Source: Straminergon stramineum
Lineage: Eukaryota; Streptophyta; Bryopsida; Hypnales; Calliergonaceae
DNA length: 64,000 bases
Assembly (NCBI GenBank): GCA_963920665.1
Contig: OY987267.1
Span: forward strand, 8,866,001 to 8,930,000
Direction: 5' to 3'
Position numbers and translations under genes: made by a program. Below the pieces are notes generated by a model. The model had not been told where the DNA came from and did no database searches. It was given only the letters and a program-made list of their open reading frames with translations. Below, piece after piece: positions 11,497 to 23,100 of the stretch (position 1 is its first letter; each line of letters starts with the position of its first letter).

Positions 11497-12372
11497 TTAG
11501 GGTTTTGGTGAGGTATTGTTCCCAATAGTACGCTTTTTCACAACTCTCGACTGGTAAGTTTTCACAACAGTCGTTTCAACGGAGACAGTCCTTTTTCTTC
11601 GATAAGTTTTCAACTCTGCAATAGGAGCAACTTCTGACTCGGTAGATTGCTCCTCATGGTTCGCAGTTTCAATAGAACCATTCACACTGGTCTTCTGCTT
11701 CGCGCTTTTACCTTGAGCATCAGCCTTCTCTTTCCCACTCCTCTTAGGCGGCGCCACTCTCTCAGGCTTCATTTCAGCAATGGCGTCGTCGTCTTCGTTC
11801 GACTGACACAGAGGAGGCGAAAGCTCCCCCAACGTGCACACACGTCGCCACACGTCCGGCGTCACAGGCATGACCGAGAGGCGAGACTGGCGCAGCAGAA
11901 TCCAGTCTTGCATGGCGCCATCACTCTTGATGACGGACAACGGCACAGGCTTGGGAAAAGCCGCGAGCGCACGCACGTCCACCATGGAGCTTTTGCCGCT
12001 GACGTCGCTGACGTCCGGATACGCAGCCTTCACGACCTCCACCACACCAACCACCGCAGGGCCCTTGCCTGAGTGGTAGAAGAAAGCATGATCGCCTTGT
12101 CGCATACTCCGGAGATGGATCTGCGCCAGAGCGTTCCGCACACCATCCCATTGCGAAATCCCCCCGTTCTGCTCCTGATGCTCCCATCCCCATTCTCCCG
12201 GCTCCGTCTTCATGAGCCAGTACCCCATGCTTGCACTGCCACTCCCTGTCTGCAATGCAGCTACGTTAACATCCCTACGCCTAAACCCTAACTTTAAAAC
12301 CTTGGCGATCAGCGGGGTACCGATGAAACTGCAAGAATAGAAGAGGGAGGTTCTATGAGACACAGACGGCAT
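11497..12372 (-). CDS. EVE-domain protein (thymocyte nuclear protein 1-like), 291 aa
   Basis: The EVE domain spans about residues 50-182. It starts at YWLMKTEPGEW, followed by QWDGVRNALAQ, RSMRQGDHAFFYHSG, VGVVEVVKAAYPD and the terminal LLRQSRLSVMPVT block typical of THYN1/EVE proteins. The family belongs to the PUA-like fold that binds modified bases in DNA or RNA. The domain is encoded by one uninterrupted exon. The ATG at 12372 adds a 48-residue basic, Ser/Arg-rich leader that could be an organelle transit peptide; Met49, directly before the domain, is an alternative start. Residues from about 200 are a Lys/Arg/Glu-rich low-complexity tail, which suggests nuclear localisation or nucleic-acid contact. 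It lies 1.8 kb downstream of DCL1 on the same strand. Domain call is secure; localisation and ligand are inference. Confidence 0.88.
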   Translation of the reverse strand: MPSVSHRTSLFYSCSFIGTPLIAKVLKLGFRRRDVNVAALQTGSGSASMGYWLMKTEPGEWGWEHQEQNGGISQWDGVRNALAQIHLRSMRQGDHAFFYHSGKGPAVVGVVEVVKAAYPDVSDVSGKSSMVDVRALAAFPKPVPLSVIKSDGAMQDWILLRQSRLSVMPVTPDVWRRVCTLGELSPPLCQSNEDDDAIAEMKPERVAPPKRSGKEKADAQGKSAKQKTSVNGSIETANHEEQSTESEVAPIAELKTYRRKRTVSVETTVVKTYQSRVVKKRTIGNNTSPKP

Positions 12373-14067
12373 TGAGCTATGAATGAATACCGTAGAGGCC
12401 TTCGATCTCCGGCGCCTGTGCGTCGAAATAATTAATCATCCTAAACAAAAGAAAAACTCGACAACTTATATCCAATTTATGAAAATTCCACCAGGCACTA
12501 TAATTTCTTCGAATTCGCCCTTGTATGAAGCAAAGTGGACGATCGGAGACAGCGAGAATAGTAGAGGGGAGCTTTAAGAGACAAAGGCAACAATGAACCA
12601 AGAACGACTACGTTGAAGAATTCTCGGAAAGCTTGAGCTGACCTAAAGACCGACCCAGATGTGAGAAGCCTGGCAAGCAATTAAATTTCACATAGGAATG
12701 ATCGAGTTGAGAGTAGTGCTTGGAATGAATCAAACCCGAACTAAGTTACTCGTCCCGAAATCAATGAGTTGCAGAAAAGCTCCGAAACACGAAGTGAAAG
12801 GCAGCGCCACGGCTGTCTTCGGGAGAGTGTTGCTGCCTCCATAAACTTGAAGGTGCCGATCTCAACGGAATTGTTGGCAAAGGCGCTCGGTTGAACCACG
12901 TGAGAGAAGAGAGGGATCTAACCCTAATTCACGACGAATGCACAGTTGCACTCTGTTCAGGATCGTCAAGTTTTTCGTGCCCAATCAAGCAACGAACGTA
13001 AACCACCACTAGAAATTATGGGAAGGTGACAGCAACCTGTTTGAAAAAACTGTTTAAAATATGTGGAATTCTTACAAGAAAATTTCAAAAAGAATTCTCA
13101 TTACACATACTGAAGAATCTTGAAGAAAATTTACTTCTATTGAAAGTTTTTTTCTCAAATAAATTTGATGAATTTATGAAAAATTCAGAATTTGTTTTAA
13201 AAAATTTGGAAAATTTGTTTTATGCAATTATGTTACTTGTACCGTAAATTTTGTTTAAATTCTTTAATTCCTCAATTAGAATGGCAATTTTTGTAATTGT
13301 GTGAAACATTTTGAGAGCCTTTGTAGCACAACACAAAAAATAAATTGAGCCTGCACTAATTCAAATGTATTACAAATAGAGTGCCTTTTGTAATTCATTG
13401 TCAAAAGCGGTAAATCAGTTTTAGGATAAGTCAGTGCACTTCCGATTGCCGTGACAATGGCCAAAATTAAAAGTATGGCAGAAGATGCTAGTTATCCCAT
13501 ATTTCAAGCTGATGGATGAGAAAAAAAAAAAGGCAAGACTACTTCCTTTGGATTGAGAAGTTGCATTTCTAATTGCAGATGACACTGATTTGAACTACTG
13601 TGTTTCAAACGACAGTTAGGACTCCAAAGTATGAAAATTTTCATAATAGCCATGTGTAATTCATGTTGGAACATCCATAAAAATTCTACTCCCTATCTAG
13701 CTGAGCAGTTGCTACAGTTCCATCGAGTGATAGACCTAGACATAGGAAGGGATAAAACAAATCAATATAAGTACGGTACAAAACTCCAGTGCAACTGGTC
13801 TTCATTACAGACAGCGGTTGGAAGCAAGCACATTTGGACTTACTTTCACAACACATGCTTATCTTGTAACCAATAATGACCCTTGGGGGTCTCTTCACAA
13901 ACACGCTAGTGAGAGTCTGGAATTGGGAAACCTCGAGTCCCTCCACCTCTACGCACCTATGAATTAAAAGCCTTCAACGATGAGTATGGAAGAGCGCAAC
14001 ATTGTTTCTGTAAAGTATATAAACCTATAATTTCTCAGTTTGAACAAGAATGAGATAAAATAAGATG
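12373..14067. other. Intergenic: EVE promoter and DCL1 3' flank
   Basis: Short frames on both strands only. 13026-13260 is very A/T-rich. 13500-14067 is likely DCL1 3' UTR or terminator sequence. Confidence 0.5.
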
Positions 14068-14099
14068 ATTACCTCCCTTGCGGATATAAGGGAGGTAAT
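14068..14099 (-). promoter_or_regulatory. Perfect 12-bp hairpin just downstream of the DCL1 stop
   Basis: ATTACCTCCCTT (14068-14079) pairs perfectly with AAGGGAGGTAAT (14088-14099) around an 8-nt loop. It starts 48 nt past the stop codon, so it should lie in the DCL1 3' UTR. Its role is unknown. Confidence 0.5.
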
Positions 14100-14146
14100 T
14101 GACTTCAAAACTTCGTCTGCAATTTGCAGGGTGTGTTAACCACGGG

Positions 14147-17100
14147 CTATGAACGCTTCAAGAGAGCCAAAAGTATGAGGGCGGCGGAGTCTTTGGCTTT
14201 CTTGACACTCGGCATGGGTTCTCCGAAACATTCTTCGGTCCACCCGTCCGTTGTGGTCAGCACTCGGACAGAGTATGTGAACCTCTTGGCGTGCGCTGGT
14301 CCGCCTTCCAGAACAGATCTATAAAATCTCGAAACGTAGATAGTCAGGAACCAACCCTCCTTCAGAGAGAATATGGAGAAAGCATTCACACTTCATCAAA
14401 CACATTTGGATATGACTGCTCCATGAAGGAGAGAAGGTCGAAGAAGTTGGAACAGGACTACCGGACAAGATATCGCCAGAAGTTTTGAAAAGAAACACTA
14501 CCAACTGCACAGAGGATGAGCATGAATTGAAACAGAAACCAAGGTAAGCTTGCCTGTATTGCGGCATGGGCCATTGTCTCTTCAAGCACAGGTCATTGAG
14601 CGTTTGTCGAGTGAAATTGGAACTTCCGTTCTTATTGGCTTTCCCAGCATTGCCATCGCCATTCTCTGCCTCGGCATCTTTCTCTTTCAGTACTTCTTTC
14701 TCTTTCAATATAACCAACGCATTACGGGCTGCTAATTTCTGTGCCATTTTCTTCTGTGCATTTTGCGCAGAACCAATCTGTACACCATCTATAAATACCT
14801 CAACGGTCGCCACATTCCCTGCACGCGATGCCTTGTACTCCAGTCCCTCAGCTTGTTGTTGACAACGTTCTTGCAGCTCTCGAACTGGATGCATGGGTAA
14901 TGTCTCCGGAGTCACCATTGGTTGTACCAAGGGCTCAAATACCTACGCAAAGCATATTGTGTTCGTGAGGAAATGATCCAAGTAGAACCTCTGTATGCAT
15001 ATGTCAACTACGTCCATCTCCAACTCTAATGCCAACCCGAGCAATCCATACACGAATTTGATCATCTTCAACAGTTCACTAGAAAATAAATGAAAAAAAA
15101 TAAGTCAAAGAACAGCTGCCACAGTAGAAGCGTACCTTCCACACTTGGTCAGAGTCTAGACACGTATCTAGAAATAGGGCTCCAGCGATGGACTCCAGAA
15201 TGTCGCCCAGCACTTTAGGAGCCTTGAAATCTCCAAGCCCAAAGGAGTTTACTCCAGGCTTATCCAACTCCGTCTGTATGTCATTAACAAAATTGCGAAT
15301 CTGTATATACAAAAGACACAATATTGTAAATACCAAAAAAATCGACGTTTCATTCTCTAAACTAAATACAGAATCTTCATGAACTTGATGAGCAAATATA
15401 CAAGCCAACGCCAGTCAATCAGTTGCTTACAGGTACCTTCCAAATAAGCGGAAAGACTTCATGAGACGATACAGTCGAACAATCAGGTGAAAAAACCGTA
15501 GTGTAGGAAGTTGCGAGCATATGCATTGCTGTCAGTGCTTAAAAACGCAATACTACAAATGCTCTAGATCTTTCAAACAAAGCGTGCAAGCCCTACAGCA
15601 TAGAAAATGAGAGTGAAGAACCCCAACGCAGGATAGGGATAAATACCTGTGTTTCTAAAGCACTAGAGCCATGCCGCAAGTGACGGTGAAACGAATGCTT
15701 TACGGCGACACGTGCAAAATTCTCATTATTCACGGCAGCAGCTCGCAAATCGGTCAATCTACCTGGCGGTAAATCAGTATATTTAAAGAATAAATACCGT
15801 GTGATCAGATGGTCTAACACGGCATCCCCCACAAACTCCAGCCTTTGGTAGCAAGGGACTCCCGAGGATGGTCGAGACGCATGTGTGATAGCTTCAACCA
15901 GAAGACTTCGCTCTCGAAATTTGTGCCCAATGCTTGCCTCTAATGCAGGGAAGTCGATGCTTCGCAAGACAGCTTCGGGAACTTGACAGCCTGATATGGC
16001 CAACTGTCCGTCCGCTTCATCAAACTCAACGGGAATACCTATCCAGTTCATCAAGTGAGTTGCAGCGTCCTGCCCCCCTTCTACATAGTAGATCCCAATA
16101 AATGCTTCGACCACATCTGCCAAGGTTTTACTCGAAAGCACTCGATACGCACTCGAATCACCCTCAATTTCACCGTCTTCCATGTTCGAAAGGTCGTCAT
16201 TAAGCTCGGTTACAACAATTTCACCTTCTTCACCTACAACTTCCACTACTTCTCCTGCACCTGCAGGCTTCGTCTCTTTATCTGAATCATCGCCATCTTT
16301 TGTATCCTCGTCAAATACAGGAGGCACCCCAGGTGCAGCCCACCGGGACGGCGCAAACCGGTCAGCCTGAATATAGCTCTGAAGGCCTTTCTCCAGGGCA
16401 TATTGATAGAGGACGGAATTACTAACAATTTGCTGTCTCATGCGAGTCAGCTGCCCTTCATGTTTACTGGGGAACTTCAGAAACAATCGACGACTGACAA
16501 CCCATTTCAGGTATGCATCGCCCAGTAGCTCAGCACGCTCGTAGCTGAATGTCTCTTGACAGGACGCAGCTGTCAACGCCTCCAGTACCTGCCGCGATTT
16601 CCTCGCACGTTAGAGATAATCACAGAAGTGAGACTCTATCCTATACAACTATTTGCTGCTAATATCAATTAATTCGGAATACTAAAAGCAACTCAAAGAG
16701 ATACGAGCCAACTTAGAATACCTCCAACTCACTCAGTGAAATTCACGAGAAAGGGTAATATACCTTCGAAGCTGCAATAGGGTAATCGATTCGGTGCTTC
16801 AGTTGTATAGCAAGTAACATACTTTCCACTCGTCTCATAACTGATGGCAACCTCTGCGCACCTCTCACTAAAGGTCCTGGGAGAGGATGTACAAAGCAAA
16901 GCTCTGGTGGCAACATCACGTAGTACGTCTTATCCAATGCATCTTGCGAATTCGCAGGGCCTGCAGAAATCTCCCCGAAGTAACAAGTTAAAGGTAAAGA
17001 GTGAGGATGGTCACGCGAAACCCTTCACTCTGGAATTTCTGGTGTTGCGGTCAAACTGTGATAATTCAACCAAAACAAAACTGAGTCTGGAATCTTGCTA

Positions 17101-20100
17101 GAAGAGTACCAGGGCACTATGAAGAAGCGAGAGTCAAGTAGAGAGAAATACCATCGGAGGTCTCAAAGCGTGGCGACAGCAGATTTTTACAGTGGGAAAC
17201 TCCACGGCCCCTCAAAAGAGGTTGTTTTTTGCAAACCAACTCGACACCATACCTGCAAAATCTCAAGGGCACCGTTGAAAAGTGTCAAGAAATCATTCAA
17301 CTTAGTTGCAATGCATCTACCAGTAGCAAAAAAGAACAACACAACTCATTTTGTCCATCAAAACGGTAAAAGCCGATTTCCCGGAACCTCACATTTGCTA
17401 AAACGGCGGAATCTGGAGGATAGTTTAGAGAAACCGGAGCAGTTTTGAGTCGCCCTACTGAAAACTGGATCCGTATGGAGTAACCCAACTGAAAACTGTA
17501 GCCCAGCTGAACCTCATACCTACGACAGTCCTCGGCTTCAGAGCTCAAGGTTTCAGTTGGTCAACTCAAAACCCGAGTTTTCAAAGCTATAGGCACTTAA
17601 AAGTACTCCTTTTCAGAGTTTAAGCATATGAAACAGTTGAATAACACATCCTTGGCGTTCTGGGATCCGCCAATTCAACAAATCTGACCATCGGATTAGG
17701 CTATCGTATCTTTCACCATAAAAAAACATGCAGCCCAAATGAGGGGATAGGCTATCGTATCTTTCACCTTGAAACTTGACAAAAGGAAACTTTGCATAAA
17801 AAAAGGATGGTTCTGAATCTTACTTTTGCTTATAGTAATCCGCGTAGGATGTGTATTCTAGAGGACCAAGATATCCATCCTTTTGAGGAAAGGAGCTGTC
17901 GGCTGTCATATCAATGCGAACCGCATCTACGTAAAATCTCTTTCCAGAATGCACTGCAGTGACGATCCGTCCCACCAATCCTTCAACTTCAATAAATCCG
18001 TCCGCCAATAGAAGCTTACCCTCCGGAGGCACTTCCTGTATGACCGTCTTCTCCACCATATCTTGAGCAGGAAGTAGACCCGTGGCTTTCACCACATCAA
18101 ATTGGGCTACTGCACCACGAATTCCATACGTTGGATGCGCCCTTTGCCCGAAGGCAAGGCCACATCGCAGTTTCCCGAAACCGTACTCTCTCCGATCACC
18201 ACCAAGAGCGCGTTCGTCGGTACCCAAGTAAACGTCCGGCCGCGCGCGCTGCAGGGGATTGTTCCACGCATCCGTTTCAATAGTCATTTTTACCAAGTCC
18301 CAGTCCACTGATTCTATAGGATCCGACGAAACTTTGTGCACAACCGGCACAAAGAGATATGCCTTAACGGGATCCCACGGGGTAGTTGCCGGCTCGACAT
18401 TCACGTCTAAGACAATACTCATCAGCCTCACATGGAAACTCTTCAGCTCGGTCAACTGCAAAAAACAACCACCTCCACAATTTCAGTTCCACAAAGAAAA
18501 CAATCATCCCTAGTTAGATCCTCGAGAGTAACTCTCTTGGAGACAGAGCGGTCATAAAACGTTACATTCTGTCCATAAATCCAGATGGCAAGTATTTTCT
18601 TTTTCAAAAAGGAATCGTCACCAAGAACTACGCGTTATTGCGTGGACAGAATGTCATCAAAAGCGGACCTTAAAATTCACTTAACAGATAATGTAGAAGA
18701 AAACATTCAGAGTTCGTCTTATAGACAAGTAATTTTCATTAAGATACACCAGATTATTAGTCCGGGTGAGCTGAACTAGCGTACCCTTGCTCATCAAGAA
18801 ATATGAAACTATACGTTGAGTATAGTTCGCAAAGTTAGCTGCTCACGTAACAGAATTAATTTCCAAATATCCTGCATACAACAAGAACGACCTGATACTT
18901 GACATCAAAGCCAAGTGTGGCAGCAAGTAATCTGATGGAATGGTACGCGTTCTCTTAAAATGTAGAAAAAAATATCGTTCGGCCGTAGTTCTGTTTAATA
19001 CAAGAGTATTAAAGCTCATTCTTATATAGTATGTAACGAGATTAATAAAGGCAAGTGGTACTATTGTCTTATATATTTGAGGCCAAAAGATTATCTCCTT
19101 AAATCATCCCATCAACATACCCACAAACAGTTCATTATAGCAGTATTATATTCGCATGTCGTGATACAGTCGACGTTGTTCCTATCCCAGGGTGTGAGCA
19201 TAGACATCATTTCAGCACAGCGCAGGAAACAGGATCAAGGAAGAGAGAGCTATATTACCTGAGGTAGGCTCAAATCCAAGGCACCACAGAACTCAAGTGA
19301 CGCTCTAGTGGTCATTGTCCGTGCGACAAAAAGATCCATTGCCATCGTTAACACCTGCATTTAGATTACAGCACTTTCAATAGACGAGTACCCAACATTA
19401 TATCATGCGCCAAAAAAGAGACAATTTATTTCCTGAATTGATGGGGCTAAACTTCGGAAAGACCTTCAGAATAAGGTTGAAAAATCAGCAATGCACTCTC
19501 AACTTTCCGAATAGTCTGCTAGTATTTACGATTTACCGGTCTAATCAAAGATCCAAAAAGTCTGGACAAGTTCGATAAATAGAGATATTGTGCCAAAGAA
19601 GGTAAGAAAAATTTTACCTCATGTTGAAGCTCTTGGCCGACAAGTATGGCAAAATCTGATGTCTCAGTCAGAAGGCTATCTTTGGTGACACCAATATTTT
19701 CACATTTAACTTTGTACATGAATACGAGCACCTTGCCGCCGAGTTTTGCATCAGCATCTTTGTCGGCTATAATCCAATCGCCCTGTCACGGATAGCAACT
19801 TAACCGATTTACAAGGGACATTTTCGCGCAAAATATAAAAACTCGGAAAGAGAAGAAAACTAAGACATTTCGAGACGGTAAACGACAGCTAGCAGCTTGC
19901 AGTCCGTCTGCCTTCTGTACTGGATTCAAAACGATGCCTGACTAGGGACTTAAATATAAACTTAAGCAGAACGGCTCTCAACATGAACGTAATTATGAAT
20001 GTACATAGAAAATGTAGGTGCATCGGCAAATGAGTTCAAGCTGCAGATATTGGGACAGAAATTAAATTTGGAGCTGCAACAATAGTACAACCGGAACCCA

Positions 20101-23100
20101 TAGTAATCAGTTCCAAACCATAATCTGAAAAAGTAATAAATGAAATAAAAAATCTTCCTTGCCTTCAGGATGTCCGCAATGCCCTCCGGATAATACTCTC
20201 GATGGCGGGATGTGCCAGGAAGAGGCTCTCCCTCTTCACTACCCTCCAACTTCTGAGCTTCTTCCCCACTCCCTTTGTCAGGCAATAACATGTCCGTAAA
20301 TGCACCCATCTCGTGAAGTTTCTTACATGCATCCAAGCACACAACCTGATCCACGAAGTCGATTCATAAAATTGGACATTATAAACCTATGAAAGGAACT
20401 CCTACTGCGAGCATGGATCAGACCTCTAAGGACCTGCAATATAATGAAGATGAAAACGATAGTGTCTATTCCAGTGCAATGTATGAAATTCTGTTTGATG
20501 GTTAATCAATAATGCAAAAAACTACAACACAACCATCGGAATAGCCTACCTGCTGCGCTGCTCGAATGGAACTACATTCTGGGCCTTCCACCGTCTCTAG
20601 TGGAGCGTTGCAAGGTAACTGCAGCTTGCAAGAGTATCTTACACCCCCTTGACCCTCATGCTTGCTCATGATAAACTCGGGGCGCAAGATTGAGTACCTA
20701 CATGACCCTCGGATCACTTCAGCACATCGAGAAACCTTCCTATCCAGGAACAAAGAATTGAGTATGGGCACTAAAATTGGAATCAAGTAGAGTTTCTGGG
20801 ATTACACGAGTACCTGTCACTAGGGAGCTGGGAGCAATAGAAGTGCACAAGACCTACAGCCGAGTTCATGCTCACTACTGCCCCAGTGGCCGGCACCTGA
20901 TAAATCTCCCCTTCCCCTACATCAATGGAGGCTAGAATCGCACTCTCACGTTTCTCACCCAGATCAGTTCTTTCAATTGCCTCTTTCCTGAGGGTCTCCT
21001 CGCTGTTTTTTGCATTCCGCAAAAAGGCCTCATGTTGCAGGTTGGCTCTGTAAGGAAATCATCACATTAGACTATCGCTATAGCCTACGAAAGTCATTGT
21101 CACAGCATCAAAGCATCAAAGCATCAAAGCGTCACAACATCACACATCACAACTTCTAATCTACTCGATCTCCATCACAAGACAGAAAACAAACGTGGGT
21201 CTGGAAATGACGTGACTGGATATTTATAACCTACAAGAAGACCATAATTCATCATAATCCAAGCAGGCCAAAATTTCAATCTTAGTACGTTTAACAGAAC
21301 CTATTGATCCCTAGTGACCCGCGCAACCATTTCGTGGCCGCTGCCCCAGTTCTAGATGCACTTCTCGGGCAACTCTCCCAAGATCTCAACTTTTTCCCCA
21401 AATCTCAATTTATTAATGGATAATAGAATGGATTATCATTGAATAGGTATAATAAACATTGAAATTGCTATTGCCTAATCCTTTTTAATAAATTAATGAA
21501 GAGAAAGTGTAAAATATTTGTGAAGTGTTAAAAATTTACTTTTACGGGAAAGTAACCATGTTTTCATGATCAAGTACATTTTTTGGTAATCAATGTAGAT
21601 GAATTTTAGCGAATTAAAAAAAATCCAATGCTAAATATATAAATTGAGTTTCGATTGAATTATCAAAGTGAAATACACTGAAACTGATTTGAAAACTACC
21701 AAAAAATATATTCCAAATTTGAGCGTCACATAATTAATCCCTATTCACAATCCATAACACAATCTCGTTTGGTGAAGACCTCAAAAAACTTATGAAAGAC
21801 ATATTTTATAGCACATTTAAATTTTGTCCAAGACTCCTTGTGTCATTGAGGGTTAACAAGGAAACACCGTTTTGAAAGAATACCTAAAGATTTCAGAGAA
21901 ACAATTCTGGCACATCAGATATATACAATCATGTGTAGATTACAGGAGCGTTAACATCGTTCCCTCCTGAACATTGAGAATGTGGCCCAAAGTTAAAGAT
22001 CAATCACCGTACCTTTCAAGCATTAGAATGTAATCTGAGCCCGGCTTCCGAGCACGACCACGAGACTGAATGTAGGCTAGCACAGTTTTGGCAAGATCAA
22101 ATCGGATGACCACATTACACTGTCGAATATCTAACCCCTCCTCGGCCACACTTGTAGCCACCAGCAATGTCACCTACCTCAACCAACTTTCAATGTTAGA
22201 TACAACGAAGTCTGTTAAGAAGTTTTTCACAGTCAACTCAGCAGCCCATTTTACCACTTTGAACCACGAGAACGATAAACATCCCCACTAAAATAATTCA
22301 GCCTTACCAAGAATAACTACGTTGACGATTATTCAGAAAAATCCATCGGAAACATCTATAATGTATGCAAAACGACGCTTGACCCCTTTAAAACCAGATC
22401 AAGATCGAAACCGTGTCAGCAACGTTGCCTACTTGCACCTAAGTGTTTATAAACCATTCTTCCTAGCCGACGAGAATAAAACCAGCACACAGAAGAATCG
22501 TGAACACTTTCGTGACAAATATACTCCTTGCAGGTTCACTATCACAAAGAGGTGACATCTATGTAGCGCAGTCCCCAGAAGTGCTTGCAAATCCAACATT
22601 AGCCATACGATGAAGCACCAAACCTGGATACCCAGAAATTCAGAACAGTCCGAGGGGAAGCCTTGGGAAGAGAGTGCACCCAATTGGGCAACTAGGTCAT
22701 CACTGATCACAGGGGTCTTAACTCAGCTCATACTAGGAATTAAGGCCTTTGTAATCAAAGAATACCTAGTAATCCAAAAGGTCATGAGTCACATAATCTC
22801 AAACAAAGCAATGCACGCAGGAAAGCCATAGTGGACCAAGGTTATAGCACACCCGTCCATCTCGAAATTTGGAAATAGTCTCCTGCATCTGACGTGTCCG
22901 CATATCCTGGTTGTTGTTATGCCCAATCAGACTGGCACACTTCACAAACTTCAGTGAAGGCAACTCTGCGAAGACCTGCATAGCATGCCACCCAATCAGA
23001 CCCTTTCCTCTTTCCTTTGAGTCCTATATATAACCATGCAAGAGGCAACACATGAAACAAGAAGTGCTGAAAAACGGATCGACAAATACGAAAGTTTTCA

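Noticed and set aside
11491..11507. Telomere-like TTAGGGTTTAGGGTTTT
   Set aside because: Only about two units, overlapping the end of the EVE coding region; a telobox-like coincidence, not an interstitial telomere array.
21410..21520. Possible foldback in DCL1 intron 7, checked because Physcomitrella DCL1 carries an intronic microRNA
   Set aside because: The pairing is AT-rich and gapped, below what a microRNA precursor needs.
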